From: Rhodoblastus sp.
GTDB lineage: Bacteria > Pseudomonadota > Alphaproteobacteria > Rhizobiales > Beijerinckiaceae
Reading direction: 5' to 3'
Assembly (NCBI RefSeq): GCF_019449565.1
Contig: NZ_JAGRPM010000045.1
Location: forward strand, 1-64,000
Length of the DNA stretch: 64,000 nucleotides
A program made the translations under genes and the position numbers. Positions 24,500 through 35,820 of the stretch are shown here, piece by piece; within the stretch, counting starts at the first letter, position 1, and every line of letters begins with the position of its first letter. The notes beneath the pieces are model-generated. The model was not told the origin of the DNA. It made no database searches and saw only the letters and a list, made by a program, of their open reading frames with translations.

Positions 24500-25741
24500 T
24501 CACGTCGCGAGTCCTACAAACTTCTGAGAATCCGGCTGACTTTTGTGTTTCACATCCGAGGCCCGGATCGCCGCCACTTCGAGATGAAGATCGATGCGGT
24601 CCAGCAGCGGCCCCGAGAGACGCGTCTGATAGGACTGGGCGCAACGTTTCGGCTCGCCGCGGCGGCAGGAATAGCCCGGCTCCAGCGCGTGGCCGCAACG
24701 GCAGGGGTTCATCGCCGCCACCAATTGGAACCGCGCCGGATAGACGCAGCGGTGATTGGCCCGCGAGATCGCGACCTCTCCCGTTTCCAGAGGCTGACGC
24801 AGCGCGTCGAGGGCCTGCGGCTGGAATTCGGGCAATTCGTCAAGAAACAGCACACCGTTATGGGCCAGCGAAATCTCGCCGGGCCGCGCCCCGGACCCGC
24901 CGCCGACTAGAGCCGGCATCGATGCTGAATGATGCGGCGCGCGAAACGGCCGCCGGTCGGTCAGTTCGCCGCCGGCCAGCGCGCCGGCGACGGAATGGAT
25001 CATCGAAACCTCGAGCAGTTCACGGGGCGTCAGGGGCGGCAGGATCGACGGCAATCTTGCCGCCAACATGCTCTTTCCCGCTCCGGGCGGTCCGTTGAAG
25101 AGGAGGTTGTGCCCGCCCGCCGCTGCGATTTCCAGCGCGCGTTTGGCGCTCTCCTGGCCCTTGATCTCTCGAAGATCCGGCAGAATCCCGCCTGGGGCGC
25201 GAATGGCGGGGGCCGGCCGTGAAATGACCTGAGACCCCTTGAAATGATTGGCCAGCTGAATGAGCGAGCGCGGCGCGATGATCTTGATGTCGGCGGAGGC
25301 CCAAGCCGCTTCCGACCCGCAATCCGCGGGACAGATCAGCCCCCGCCCGCGCGCGCCGGCCGCGACCGCCGCTGGCAGGACGCCGGCGACCGGACTGATC
25401 GAGCCGTCGAGAGCCAATTCGCCGAGGACAGTGTAGCCTTCGAGGGCGTCGAAAGGGATCGCGCCAATCGCCGCCATCACGCCCAGTGCGATCGGCAGGT
25501 CGTAATGGCTGCCTTCCTTGGGCAGGTCGGCCGGGGCGAGATTGACCGTAATCCGCTTCGCCGGCAGCGCCAGCCCGGAGGCGACCAAAGCGGACCGAAC
25601 CCGTTCCCGGGATTCCGCGACGGCTTTATCGCCAAGGCCGACGACATTGAAGACGACGCTGCCGTTGGACAATTGAACCTGTACATCGACAGGACGCGCT
25701 TCTACACCCTCGAACGCCACCGTCGATACGCGAACAACCAT
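24500..25741 (-). pseudogene. comM: ComM/YifB Mg-chelatase-like ATPase, C-terminus truncated
   Basis: ComM/YifB is an AAA+ helicase for branch migration in natural transformation, normally about 510 residues. This one has the N-terminal Lon-protease-like domain (VSTVAFEGVEARPVDVQVQLSNG), Walker A (FNGPPGAGKSMLAARLP), Walker B (GVLFLDELPEF) and the zinc-type motif (NPCRCGHALEPGYSCRRG). It ends after DRIDLHLEVAAIRASDV, with an unrelated HKSQPDSQKFVGLAT tail, and lacks about 100 residues including the C-terminal domain. The break, near 24545-24575, coincides with the edge of the accessory island. It is probably non-functional. Confidence 0.85.
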
Positions 25742-26033
25742 GAGCCTTCCCCGGAATGGCTGAACGCTAGCGAATCACCTGTGGCTTGGCAAGAACATTT
25801 ATCGAACATGGCTTTGGCCCGCCGCACGCGCGGCAAACCATTGAACTGCTTGTTTTAATTAATTTTTCTTGACGATAACCGTGTGACTGATGGAGGACGT
25901 CTGAAGACTCGCGCCGAAGGGCAAAAATGTCACAGTTTTGTCATTCACATTGGGGTAACGAATAAATGCGGCGAGTTCGTCTCCTCCGTTTCAAGCCTGT
26001 TGTTTCCGATCGAGCGCACAAGGAACAGCGCCA

Positions 26034-27764
26034 GTGAAAAATCCCGCGCCGCCGACTGGCCTGGGCCGCGCCCTGGCCCCCAATCTCTTCGACCTCGCAG
26101 CCCTTGCGCTCGTCGCCGGCGCGCTGGTCATGATTGTCCACGGCGCCAGCCAGACCGACGTTCCGCTGACCTTGCTGGATGCGACGCCGATCAGCCTCGA
26201 CCCCGCCAATCTGCCTGAATATGCGCTTCGGACGACCCTGCGCATGCTGGCGGCGATGGTCGCGTCGCTTGTCTTCACCTTCATTTACGCCACGCTCGCA
26301 GCGAAAAGCCGACGGGCGGAAATGGTGCTGATTCCCATTCTCGACATCCTTCAATCAGTGCCGATTCTCGGATTTCTGACCTTCACGGTCGTCTTTTTCA
26401 TGAATTTGTTCCCGGGACGGGTGTTGGGCGCGGAGCTGGCTTCTGTTTTCGCCATTTTCACCAGCCAGGCCTGGAACATGACCTTCAGCATGTACCAGTC
26501 GTTGCGCAACGTGCCGAAAGACCTCGACGAGGCCTCGAAAAGCTTTCACCTCTCCTGGTGGCGCCGGTTCTGGCGGCTGGACGTGCCCTTCGCCATGCCC
26601 GGTCTGGTATGGAACGCGATGATGTCCATGTCGGGCGGCTGGTTCTTCGTTGTCGCCTCGGAAGCGATCACCGTCGGGGACACCACCGTGACCCTGCCCG
26701 GCGTCGGCGCCTATGTGGCCACCGCGATCAAGGACCAGAATCTTCCGGCGGTAGGCTATGCCGTGCTCACCATGCTCGCGGTCATCATCATTTACGACCA
26801 GCTGCTGTTCCGGCCAATTGTCGCCTGGGCCGACAAGTTTCGCTTCGAGCAAACCGCCTCGGCCGAAGCGCCAAGCTCCTGGCTGCTCGATCTCTTTCGT
26901 CAGACCCGCTTCCTGCGGGCTTTCGCCGGGGCCGTTTCCGACGTCGTCGAATCGACGACGCGCATTCGCCTGCCCGCGCCCAACCTGTCAAAGCTGAAAT
27001 TTCAGCTGAACGTCCCGGCGCGTCTTGTCGACGCCATCTGGATCACGGTCATCTTTGGCGGCGCCCTCCTGATCGGCTGGCGTGTGGTCGCATATGTCTT
27101 CGCCACCCTGAACTGGTCCGACGTGCTGACCGCCTTCACCGACGGCTTCTACACCCTGATCCGCGTCGTGGTGCTCATCGCCCTGGCCACGCTGATCTGG
27201 GTTCCCATCGGCGTCTGGATCGGGCTGCGTCCGTCGATCGCGGAAAAGGTTCAGCCGCTCGCCCAGTTCCTTGCGGCCTTTCCGGCTAATATCCTGTTCC
27301 CCGCCGCCGTCGTGCTGATCATCCATTTCCAGCTGAACCCGAATATCTGGCTCAGTCCGCTGATGATCCTTGGCACGCAATGGTACATTCTGTTCAATGT
27401 CGTCGCCGGCGCCAGCGCCTTTCCGGGCGACCTGAAGGAAGCCGCGCAAAGTTTCCACCTCACGGGGTGGAAATGGTGGCGCTTCGTCATTCTTCCGGGC
27501 GTATTTCCCTATTATATAACGGGGGCGATCACGGCGTCGGGCGGCTCCTGGAACGCCGCCATCGTCGCCGAAGTGGCGAGTTGGGGCGACCAGAAGCTGA
27601 CCGCGGTGGGTCTCGGCTCCTATATCGCCAACGCGACCGAGGCAGGCGACTTCCACCGCGTCGTTCTCGGCATCGTGGTGATGTGTATTTTTGTCACCTT
27701 GTTCAATCGCTTGCTTTGGCGTCCGCTTTACGGCTTCGCTGAAAGCCGCCTTCGCCTCGGTTAA
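26034..27764 (+). CDS. ABC transporter permease with two fused permease domains
   Basis: The family serves nitrate, sulfonate, taurine or bicarbonate-type import. The 576-residue protein has two consecutive permease units. Each has the EAA-type loop that contacts the ATPase: LDEASKSFHLSWWRRFWRLDVPFAMPGL (about 160-187) and LKEAAQSFHLTGWKWWRFVILPGVFPYY (about 465-492), with hydrophobic segments around. The GTG at 26034 has AAGGAAC upstream. The ATPase gene follows one base after its stop. No substrate-binding protein gene is adjacent, so the substrate is unknown. Confidence 0.9.
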   Translation: MKNPAPPTGLGRALAPNLFDLAALALVAGALVMIVHGASQTDVPLTLLDATPISLDPANLPEYALRTTLRMLAAMVASLVFTFIYATLAAKSRRAEMVLIPILDILQSVPILGFLTFTVVFFMNLFPGRVLGAELASVFAIFTSQAWNMTFSMYQSLRNVPKDLDEASKSFHLSWWRRFWRLDVPFAMPGLVWNAMMSMSGGWFFVVASEAITVGDTTVTLPGVGAYVATAIKDQNLPAVGYAVLTMLAVIIIYDQLLFRPIVAWADKFRFEQTASAEAPSSWLLDLFRQTRFLRAFAGAVSDVVESTTRIRLPAPNLSKLKFQLNVPARLVDAIWITVIFGGALLIGWRVVAYVFATLNWSDVLTAFTDGFYTLIRVVVLIALATLIWVPIGVWIGLRPSIAEKVQPLAQFLAAFPANILFPAAVVLIIHFQLNPNIWLSPLMILGTQWYILFNVVAGASAFPGDLKEAAQSFHLTGWKWWRFVILPGVFPYYITGAITASGGSWNAAIVAEVASWGDQKLTAVGLGSYIANATEAGDFHRVVLGIVVMCIFVTLFNRLLWRPLYGFAESRLRLG

Positions 27765-29105
27765 ATGGATCTATCGGAGATCGCCATGCTCGATGTCGTC
27801 AATGCCGGACCCGAATCCGCTCTGATCGATCTGAAAAGCGTCAATCGCAGTTTCGCCAAGGCGAACGGCGACGAACTCGTCGTGCTCGAAAAGGTCGATC
27901 TGACGATCAAATCGGGCGAGATTGTCGGACTGCTCGGACGCTCCGGCTCCGGCAAATCCACCTTGCTTCGCATCATCGCGGGACTGGTGAAGCCGTCGTC
28001 AGGCCAAGCCGCCTGCCGCGGCAAGCCGATCGACGGACCGCCGCGCGGCATCGCGATGGTGTTCCAGTCCTTCGCGCTTTTCCCGTGGCTCACCGTGCTG
28101 GAAAATGTCGAGCTCGGCCTCGACGCGCTCGGCGTCGCGAAGGCGGAACAGCGCAAGCGCGCCCTCGCCGCGATCGATCTGATCGGTCTCGACGGTTTCG
28201 AATCCGCCTATCCAAAGGAATTGTCCGGCGGCATGCGCCAACGCGTCGGATTCGCGCGCGCGCTTGTCGTCCATCCCGATCTTCTCCTGATGGACGAGCC
28301 CTTCTCTGCGCTCGACGTCCTGACTGCGGAAACGCTGCGCACCGACATCATCGACCTTTGGGTCGAAGGCCGTCTACCGATGGAATCGGTCTTGATGGTC
28401 ACGCATAACATCGAAGAAGCGGTCCTGATGTGCGACCGCATCCTCGTCTTTTCGTCCAACCCCGGCCGGATCGCTTCCGAGATCAAGGTCGAGCTGCCGC
28501 ATCCGCGCAATCGTCTCAATCCACAGTTCCGGGCGCTCGTCGATAGCATTTACGCCCGCATGACGCAGCGGGCCGAGCCGCGCCCCTCGTCCGTGGACGG
28601 CATCCCGGGCACGGGAGTCGGCATGGTCCTACACCCCATTTCGACCAATGTTCTCGCGGGTCTGATCGAAGCCGTCGCAGCCGAGCCCTTTTATGGACGA
28701 GCCGATCTGCCGGTGCTCGCCGACAAGCTCCAGATGGAAGCTGACGAATTGTTCCATATCGCGGAAGCGATCCAGCTGCTGCGTTTCGGCATGCTCAGCG
28801 AGGGCGACTTTCTGCTCTCGGACGCCGGCCGCGCCTTCGCCGACCTCGACACAGACGAACGCAAGAGGCTGTTTTCCCAGCACCTCATCAATTACGTACC
28901 GATCATCAGCCTGATCCGGCGCGTTCTTGACGAGCGCCCCAGCCATTCGGCGCCAGCCGCGCGCTTCCGCAATGAGCTGGAGGATTATATGTCGGAAGAC
29001 TACGCGGAAGAGACCTTGGATACTGTCGTTTCCTGGGCGCGTTACGCCGAGCTTTTCGCCTATGACGAAATGTCGGAAATGTTCAGCCTCGAAAACCCGA
29101 ATTGA
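27765..29105 (+). CDS. ABC transporter ATPase with AAA-associated C-terminal domain
   Basis: Partner of the fused permease. Walker A is GLLGRSGSGKSTLLR, the signature is LSGGMRQRVGFARALVV and Walker B is LLLMDEPFSALD, all within the first 270 residues. After residue about 280 comes an AAA-associated domain (MVLHPISTNVLAGLIEAVAAEPFYGRADLPVLADKLQMEADELFHIAEAIQLLRFG...), found in nitrate/sulfonate-type ATPases and thought to sense or regulate. The start at 27765 immediately follows the permease stop; a second ATG at 27786 is possible. Length is 446 residues. Confidence 0.92.
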   Translation: MDLSEIAMLDVVNAGPESALIDLKSVNRSFAKANGDELVVLEKVDLTIKSGEIVGLLGRSGSGKSTLLRIIAGLVKPSSGQAACRGKPIDGPPRGIAMVFQSFALFPWLTVLENVELGLDALGVAKAEQRKRALAAIDLIGLDGFESAYPKELSGGMRQRVGFARALVVHPDLLLMDEPFSALDVLTAETLRTDIIDLWVEGRLPMESVLMVTHNIEEAVLMCDRILVFSSNPGRIASEIKVELPHPRNRLNPQFRALVDSIYARMTQRAEPRPSSVDGIPGTGVGMVLHPISTNVLAGLIEAVAAEPFYGRADLPVLADKLQMEADELFHIAEAIQLLRFGMLSEGDFLLSDAGRAFADLDTDERKRLFSQHLINYVPIISLIRRVLDERPSHSAPAARFRNELEDYMSEDYAEETLDTVVSWARYAELFAYDEMSEMFSLENPN

Positions 29106-29114
29106 CGCCGCCGC

Positions 29115-31883
29115 TCAGGCGCTGGCGGCTTTCTTGAGCGCGTAGAGCGCCTCCAGCGCCTCTCGCGGAGTCATTTCGTCCGGACTGAGCGCGTCGAGCG
29201 CCGAGCGAAGCCTATCCGGCGCCGCAGGCTGTAGCGCAGGGGAATCGAGGCCGGCGAACAGGGGCAAATCGGCGACCAGCCTTTCGACCGGGCCATGGCG
29301 ATCCGTCTTTTCCAGCTCCGCCAGAATATTCCGGGCGCGTTCGACCACCGATTTCGGAAGCCCCGCCAATTTGGCGACCTGAACGCCATAGGACCGATCC
29401 GCCGCGCCGCGGGCGACTTCGTGCAAGAAGACGACGTCTCCATTCCAGTCCGTGACGCGCATGCAGAGATTGACCAGGCGCGGCAGGCGCTGGCCCAGAT
29501 GGGTCAATTCATGGAAATGCGTCGCGAAAAGCGCCCGGGCGCGATTGGACTCATGAAGATGCTCCATTACCGCCCATGCGATGGAAAGGCCGTCGTAGGT
29601 TGCGGTGCCGCGGCCGATCTCATCGAGGATGACCAAAGAGTTTTGGGTCGCCTGATTGAGAATTGCGGCGGTTTCGACCATTTCCACCATGAAGGTCGAG
29701 CGGCCGCGCGCCAGATCGTCGGAGGCGCCGACACGGGAAAAGAGCCGATCCACGACCCCGATTTTCGCCTCCCTGGCCGGAACGAAGGAGCCGATCTGCG
29801 CGAGTACGACGATCAAGGCGTTCTGGCGGAGAAAGGTCGATTTGCCCGCCATGTTGGGGCCGGTGACGACGGCGACCTTGCCGCCCGACGCGGCGGACTT
29901 CCTGCGGGCGATTCCGCTCAGATCGCAATCATTGGGCACGAAGGCTTCCCCCCGCGCGCGCAGTGCGGCCTCGACAACGGGATGGCGGCCGCCCATGATT
30001 TCGAAATCGAGGCTCTCATCGACCCGGGGCCGCACCCAGTCCGCGTCCACGGCGATTTCCGCGAGCGCCGCGATCGCGTCGACGGCGGCAAGCGCCTTGG
30101 CCGCCGTCTCGATCTCGGCGGAATTGCGCTGCGCCTGCGCCGCGAAGCGCTCGAAAATTCCCTTTTCGATCGCGAGCGCCTCATCCGCCGCGCTGGCGAT
30201 TCGTCCTTCCAGCTCCGCCAGTTCATTGGTCGAAAAACGCATGGCGCCCGCCATGGTCTGGCGATGAATGAATGTCGCGTTGAACGGCGCGCGCAAAAGC
30301 TTTTCGCCCTGCGCCTGCGAGACCTCGATGAAATAGCCGAGAAAATTATTGTGCTTGATTTTCAGCTGTTTGGTTTCGGCCAGATCGCAATAGCGGCCCT
30401 GCAAGGCCGCGACGACGCGCCGGCTTTCGTCGCGAAGGCCGCGCGTCTCGTCAAGCGCCGAACTATATCCGCCGCGAATGAAATGACCGTCCCGCCGGTC
30501 AAGCGGCAATTCATCCGCCAGCGCCGCGCCAAGATCCTCGGCCAGAGCCAGATCGACTTGGGACAGGAAAGCCGCCGCGCCCGCAAGCAATTCTGGCGGC
30601 GTTTCCACCAGTAGGCGCCTGCCGCAATCGCGCGCAGCAAGATAGCCATCGCGCAAAGCCGCGAGATCGCGCGGGCCGCCGCGATCCAGAGCCAGCCGGC
30701 CAAGCGCGCGCATCATGTCGGGAACCCCCTTCAACCGCTCCCTCGTGTCTTTCCGCAACAGCGGATCTGCGGCGAAAAACCCGACGGCGTCCTGACGGGC
30801 GATAATCTTCGCGCAATCGCACAGGGGCGCCGCGATCCAGTCGGAGAGGAGACGCGCCCCGGCCGGCGTCGTCGTGCGATCGAGAACAGAGAGCAGGGAA
30901 CCCGACCGCTGACCGCCGAGCGTTCGGCTGAGTTCCAGATTCGCCCGCGTCGAGGCGTCGATCTGCAGGCAGGCTCTGGTTTCGGCGCGTACAGGATAGG
31001 ACAGACGGGGGCGCGCGGAAAACTGGGTCCGCTCGACATAGGCGACCGCAGCGGCGGCGGCGTTGATCTCGGCTTGCGACAGGGGCCCAAAGCCGTCGAG
31101 GGTCGAAACGCCGAAATATTCCTTGAGTCGGCGTTCGGCGAGCGCGCCTCCGCCCGCCGAACGATCCGAAGGCGCCAATGCCGCCCCGAAATCCTGTAAT
31201 AGGCGCTTGAGCCCCTCGTCGCCAAGGATCGCGTCGGACGCGACGATTTCCCGGGGATCCAGCCGCGCAATCAGCGCGGGAAGCCCCGGATAGTCCGTCT
31301 CGAACACTTCGAAGGCGCCAGTCGAGATATCCACGGCCGCGACCCCGAACAGCCATTCCGCATCATTGAGACGCTGACGGACCAGCGACGCGAAGAGATT
31401 CGCCCGGCCGGGCTCGAGCAATTGGTCCTCGGTCAGGGTGCCCGGCGTCACCAGTCGGACGACCGCCCGGCGGACCACCGATTTGCCCCCGCGCTTGCGC
31501 GCCTCGGCGGGATCCTCGATCTGCTCGCAGACGGCGACGCGATGTCCCGCGGTGATCAGCCGCTGCAAATAATCCTCCGACCTTTCGATCGGCACGCCGC
31601 ACATCGGAATGTCTTCGCCGAGATGCTTGCCCCGTTTGGTCAGTACGATGCCCAGAGTCCGAGAGGCGAGTTCGGCGTCCTCGAAAAACAACTCATAGAA
31701 ATCGCCCATCCGGTAAAACAGAAGGCAATCGGGGTTTGCAGCCTTGATTTCAAGGAATTGCGCCATCATCGGCGTGACCCGCTCGACGGCCTCCCGGCCG
31801 CCCTTGCCGGTCGCGCCTTCGCGGGCCCCCGCTCCGCGCGTCAGCGCCGCCTCGGCGGCAACCTGTCCTTCATCAACACTCAT
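29115..31883 (-). CDS. mutS: DNA mismatch repair protein MutS
   Basis: MutS recognises base mismatches and starts repair with MutL. I use the ATG at 31883 (922 residues); a longer start at 31907 is possible. The mismatch-reading motif is visible in [15 protein letters not shown] near residue 55, where the F-x-E inserts at the mismatch. The C-terminal ATPase has Walker [14 protein letters not shown], the Walker B region [23 protein letters not shown] and the [10 protein letters not shown] switch. The usual helix-turn-helix tail is intact. It is convergent with the ABC ATPase gene and divergent from the malic enzyme gene. Confidence 0.98.
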   Translation of the reverse strand: MSVDEGQVAAEAALTRGAGAREGATGKGGREAVERVTPMMAQFLEIKAANPDCLLFYRMGDFYELFFEDAELASRTLGIVLTKRGKHLGEDIPMCGVPIERSEDYLQRLITAGHRVAVCEQIEDPAEARKRGGKSVVRRAVVRLVTPGTLTEDQLLEPGRANLFASLVRQRLNDAEWLFGVAAVDISTGAFEVFETDYPGLPALIARLDPREIVASDAILGDEGLKRLLQDFGAALAPSDRSAGGGALAERRLKEYFGVSTLDGFGPLSQAEINAAAAAVAYVERTQFSARPRLSYPVRAETRACLQIDASTRANLELSRTLGGQRSGSLLSVLDRTTTPAGARLLSDWIAAPLCDCAKIIARQDAVGFFAADPLLRKDTRERLKGVPDMMRALGRLALDRGGPRDLAALRDGYLAARDCGRRLLVETPPELLAGAAAFLSQVDLALAEDLGAALADELPLDRRDGHFIRGGYSSALDETRGLRDESRRVVAALQGRYCDLAETKQLKIKHNNFLGYFIEVSQAQGEKLLRAPFNATFIHRQTMAGAMRFSTNELAELEGRIASAADEALAIEKGIFERFAAQAQRNSAEIETAAKALAAVDAIAALAEIAVDADWVRPRVDESLDFEIMGGRHPVVEAALRARGEAFVPNDCDLSGIARRKSAASGGKVAVVTGPNMAGKSTFLRQNALIVVLAQIGSFVPAREAKIGVVDRLFSRVGASDDLARGRSTFMVEMVETAAILNQATQNSLVILDEIGRGTATYDGLSIAWAVMEHLHESNRARALFATHFHELTHLGQRLPRLVNLCMRVTDWNGDVVFLHEVARGAADRSYGVQVAKLAGLPKSVVERARNILAELEKTDRHGPVERLVADLPLFAGLDSPALQPAAPDRLRSALDALSPDEMTPREALEALYALKKAASA

Positions 31884-32103
31884 GCCGTCCTCGACGCTTT
31901 CCCGCACGCGAAGCTAACAAAGGCGCGCGCGCGCCGCACCTCGATTAGCCCTACCGGCCCGGACTTTCCCAAAGAGAATTCTCGATGCCGCTCCCATAGA
32001 GGAAATTTGACCAAAAAAACGCCTATGCCGAAAGGATTGCTTGGCATCCCGGGCGCGGCGCCGCTAAGTTCGCCGCTCTTTCAGCGCCGACCAGAGTTAA
32101 CGA

Positions 32104-34389
32104 ATGTCCGAGACAAAGCCGAGCCGCGGGAAGCGGCCGACCTTCACCGAGCAGGAAGCGTTGCTGTTTCACTCCCGGGGCAGGCCCGGAAAGTTCCAGA
32201 TTTCGCCGACCAAGCCAATGGCGACGGCGCGCGATCTTTCGCTCGCCTATTCCCCCGGCGTCGCCGTGCCGGTTCTTGCGATCGCGGAAGACCCGTCGAA
32301 GGCTTATGATTATACGACCAAGGGCAATCTGGTCGCGGTCATTACCAATGGTACGGCCATTCTCGGGCTTGGAAATCTGGGCGCCCTCGCCTCCAAGCCA
32401 GTGATGGAAGGCAAATCCGTCCTGTTCAAGCGCTTTGCGGACGTCGATTCGATCGACCTGGAAATCGGGACGGAAGATCCGGACGAATTCATCAATGCCG
32501 TTCGTTTCCTCGGCCCGACTTTCGGCGGCATCAATCTCGAAGACATCAAGGCGCCGGAATGTTTCATCATTGAGGCCCGCCTGCGGGAATTGATGGACAT
32601 TCCCGTGTTTCACGACGACCAGCACGGCACCGCGATCATCGCCGCCGCCGGCATGATCAACGCCATGCACCTGACCGGCCGCGACATCAAGAAGACCAAG
32701 CTGGTCTGCAATGGCGCGGGCGCGGCCGGCATCGCCTGTCTCGACCTGATCAAGGCCATCGGCTTCGCGCCTGAAAACGTCACCCTGTGCGACACCAAGG
32801 GCGTGGTCTACCGGGGCCGGACCGCTGGCATGAACCAGTGGAAATCAGCCCATGCCGTGGTGACCGAAAATCGCACGCTCGAACAAGCCATGGCTGGGGC
32901 CGACATCTTTTTCGGTCTCTCCGCCAAGGGCGCCCTGACCCCGGACATGGTCAAGTCCATGGCGCCGAACCCGATCATCTTCGCGATGGCCAATCCAGAT
33001 CCGGAAATCACGCCCGAAGACGCCCATTCCGTGCGTCCCGACGCCATCGTCGCGACCGGCCGGTCGGATTATCCGAACCAGGTCAATAATGTGCTCGGAT
33101 TTCCCTACATCTTCCGGGGCGCGCTGGATGTCCGCGCGCGAACCATCAATATGGAGATGAAGATCGCCGCCGTCGAAGCGCTGGCCCAGCTTGCGCGCGA
33201 GGACGTGCCGGACGACGTGGCGCGCGCCTATCAGGGCGCGAGGCCGCGCTTTGGCCGCGACTATCTCATTCCGGCGCCTTTCGACCCCCGCCTGATCTCG
33301 ATCGTTCCTCCGGCGGTCGCCCAGGCGGCGATGGACACGGGCGTCGCGCAAAAACCGATCATCGACATGGGCGCCTATCGCGCCGAGCTTTCCGCGCGTC
33401 GCGACCCGGTCGCAGGCATGATGCAGGGCATCATGGATCGCATCAAGCGCAACCCGAAGCGGGTGGTCTTCGCGGAAGGCGAGGAAGAGCAGGTCATTCG
33501 CGCCGCGACGACTTTCGTCAACCAGGGGCTAGGCACCGCCATCCTCGTCGGCCGTGAGGAACGAATCGCCGAAGTCGCCGAGAAAACCGGCATCGAACTC
33601 GATGAAAAGCTGATTGAAATCCATAACGCACGGATTTCCCAGCGCAACGCCGCCTATGCGCAAATGCTCTACGAGCGCTTGCAACGCAAAGGCTTCCTGA
33701 TGCGCGACTGCCAGCGCATCATCAACAATGACCGCAACCATTTCGCGGCGACGATGGTCGCCTCGGGCGACGCGGACGCGATGGTCACGGGCGTCACCCG
33801 CAATTTCTCGATCGCTCTGGAAGAAGTTCAGCGCGTGATCGATTCCAAGCCCGGGCACAGGCTGATCGGCGTCTCGCTGGTGCTCGCGCGCGGCCGTCCG
33901 GTCATCGTCGCGGATACGGCGATCACCGAGCTGCCGGAAGCCGACGAAATTGCGGATATCGCGGTCGAGGCCGCCGGTTTCGCGCGGCGCCTCGGCTATG
34001 AGCCGCGAGTCGCCTTGCTCGCCTTTTCGAATTTTGGCCATCCGCCGGGCGAGCGTTCGACGCGCGTCAAGGAAGCAGTCCGCATCCTTGACCACCGTCG
34101 CGTCGATTTCGAATATGATGGCGAAATGGCGGCGGACGTCGCCTTGAACAAGGAAGCCATGGCGCTTTATCCCTTCTGCCGCCTCACGGACACGGCCAAT
34201 GTGCTGATCATGCCCGCTTTTCACGCCGCCTCCATCTCCACCAAGATGCTACAGGAACTTGGCGGCGCCACCGTGATCGGGCCGATGCTCGTCGGTTTCG
34301 ACAAGTCCGTTCAGATCGTTCAGCTCGGCGGCAAGGATTCAGACATCGTCAACATGGCGGCGCTCGCCGCTTTCAACGCCGAACCCTGA
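32104..34389 (+). CDS. maeB: NADP-dependent malic enzyme fused to phosphotransacetylase-like domain
   Basis: The enzyme decarboxylates malate to pyruvate with reduction of NADP+. The first about 430 residues are the malic enzyme ([10 protein letters not shown], the lysine-containing ED.KAPECF segment, [10 protein letters not shown], and the nucleotide loop [14 protein letters not shown]). From residue about 440 a phosphate acetyl/butyryltransferase-like domain follows ([16 protein letters not shown], ...[17 protein letters not shown]...), known as a regulatory part of MaeB. The 761-residue length is typical. It stands alone between mutS and argG. Confidence 0.96.
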   Translation: MSETKPSRGKRPTFTEQEALLFHSRGRPGKFQISPTKPMATARDLSLAYSPGVAVPVLAIAEDPSKAYDYTTKGNLVAVITNGTAILGLGNLGALASKPVMEGKSVLFKRFADVDSIDLEIGTEDPDEFINAVRFLGPTFGGINLEDIKAPECFIIEARLRELMDIPVFHDDQHGTAIIAAAGMINAMHLTGRDIKKTKLVCNGAGAAGIACLDLIKAIGFAPENVTLCDTKGVVYRGRTAGMNQWKSAHAVVTENRTLEQAMAGADIFFGLSAKGALTPDMVKSMAPNPIIFAMANPDPEITPEDAHSVRPDAIVATGRSDYPNQVNNVLGFPYIFRGALDVRARTINMEMKIAAVEALAQLAREDVPDDVARAYQGARPRFGRDYLIPAPFDPRLISIVPPAVAQAAMDTGVAQKPIIDMGAYRAELSARRDPVAGMMQGIMDRIKRNPKRVVFAEGEEEQVIRAATTFVNQGLGTAILVGREERIAEVAEKTGIELDEKLIEIHNARISQRNAAYAQMLYERLQRKGFLMRDCQRIINNDRNHFAATMVASGDADAMVTGVTRNFSIALEEVQRVIDSKPGHRLIGVSLVLARGRPVIVADTAITELPEADEIADIAVEAAGFARRLGYEPRVALLAFSNFGHPPGERSTRVKEAVRILDHRRVDFEYDGEMAADVALNKEAMALYPFCRLTDTANVLIMPAFHAASISTKMLQELGGATVIGPMLVGFDKSVQIVQLGGKDSDIVNMAALAAFNAEP

Positions 34390-34480
34390 TTTATCGGCGA
34401 TCGCGACGCGCGATGGCGGGCTTGCGCCCGCCGTCGGCGCGCCTATAGTCGCGCCAAATTTTCTACCCGGATCGAAATTC

Positions 34481-35722
34481 ATGTCCAAGCCCAGCAAAGA
34501 AATCAAAAAGGTCGTCCTCGCCTATTCCGGCGGCCTGGATACGTCCATCATCCTGAAATGGCTGCAAACCACCTATGGATGTGAAGTCGTCACCTTCACC
34601 GCCGATCTCGGCCAGGGCGAAGAACTTGAGCCGGCCCGCGCGAAGGCGGAGCTTCTCGGCATCAAGCCCGAAAACATCTTCATCGAGGATTTGCGCGAGG
34701 AATTCGTCCGGGACTACGTCTTCCCGATGTTCCGGGCCAATGCGCAATATGAAGGCCTCTACTTGCTCGGCACTTCCATCGCCCGGCCACTGATCTCCAA
34801 GAAGCAGATCGAGATCGCCCGACAGGTCGGCGCGGACGCCGTCTGCCACGGCGCGACCGGCAAGGGCAACGACCAGGTGAGGTTCGAGCTTTCCTATTAC
34901 GCGCTTGAGCCCGACATCAAGGTCATCGCGCCGTGGCGCGAGTGGGATCTGACATCGCGCACGGCCCTGATCGAATTCGCCGAGAAACACCAGATTCCGA
35001 TCGCCAAGGACAAGCGCGGCGATTCGCCCTTTTCGACCGACGCGAATCTTCTGCACACCTCATCCGAGGGCAAGGTGCTCGAAGATCCCGCGCAGGAGAC
35101 GCCCGATTACGTCTATTCCCGCACCGTGGATCCCGAAAACGCGCCCGACAAGCCGACCTATATCACCATTGATTTTGAAAAGGGCGATCCTGTCGCCATC
35201 GACGGCGAGGCGCTCTCGCCAGCGCGACTGCTGACGAAACTGAACGATCTGGGCCGCGAGAACGGCATCGGCCGTCTCGATCTGGTCGAAAACCGCTTCG
35301 TCGGCATGAAATCGCGCGGCATGTACGAAACGCCCGGCGGCACGATCCTCTATTTCGCCCATCGCGGCATTGAATCGATCACGCTCGACCGCGGCGCCGC
35401 GCATCTCAAAGACGAATTGATGCCGAAATATGCCGAGTTGATTTACAACGGCTTCTGGTTCGCGCCAGAGCGCGAACTGCTGCAGGGCCTGATCGACAAG
35501 AGCCAGGACAAGGTCACGGGCCGTGTCCGGCTGAAGCTCTACAAGGGCAACGCCACCGTCGTTGGACGCGAAAGCCCCTATTCGCTCTATGATCAGGAGC
35601 TGGTGACCTTCGAGGAAGGCGCCGTCGCCTATGACCACCGCGACGCCGCGGGCTTCATCAAGCTCAACGCCCTTCGCCTGCGGACTCTGGCGAAACGCGA
35701 ACGCAAAACGGCGAAAATCTGA
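34481..35722 (+). CDS. argG: Argininosuccinate synthase
   Basis: ArgG joins citrulline and aspartate with ATP in arginine synthesis. The 413-residue protein has the PP-loop near residue 13 ([16 protein letters not shown]), the citrulline-binding region [17 protein letters not shown] and [17 protein letters not shown] perfect 7-bp hairpin (34415-34432) sits in the 91-base gap before it, without a T-run. It is monocistronic in appearance, next to a TAXI-type gene 98 bases downstream. Confidence 0.98.
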   Translation: MSKPSKEIKKVVLAYSGGLDTSIILKWLQTTYGCEVVTFTADLGQGEELEPARAKAELLGIKPENIFIEDLREEFVRDYVFPMFRANAQYEGLYLLGTSIARPLISKKQIEIARQVGADAVCHGATGKGNDQVRFELSYYALEPDIKVIAPWREWDLTSRTALIEFAEKHQIPIAKDKRGDSPFSTDANLLHTSSEGKVLEDPAQETPDYVYSRTVDPENAPDKPTYITIDFEKGDPVAIDGEALSPARLLTKLNDLGRENGIGRLDLVENRFVGMKSRGMYETPGGTILYFAHRGIESITLDRGAAHLKDELMPKYAELIYNGFWFAPERELLQGLIDKSQDKVTGRVRLKLYKGNATVVGRESPYSLYDQELVTFEEGAVAYDHRDAAGFIKLNALRLRTLAKRERKTAKI

Positions 35723-35820
35723 TTTTGACGGGTCGGCGCCAAGTTGGGCCGGCCCGCGCCGCAAATTTGACGCGACTTGCTGATCTTCTTCGGTAGAAGA
35801 ATTTTCACGCTGGCGGGGCA

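Noticed and set aside
26355..26852. Long open frame on the minus strand inside the permease gene
   Set aside because: It is a GC-rich shadow of the real permease frame and has no family resemblance.
29295..30614. 439-codon plus-strand frame inside mutS
   Set aside because: It is antisense to a clearly conserved MutS; such long shadows are normal in high-GC DNA.
34415..34432. GGCGGGC-TTGC-GCCCGCC hairpin between maeB and argG
   Set aside because: No T-run follows, so I do not call it a terminator.
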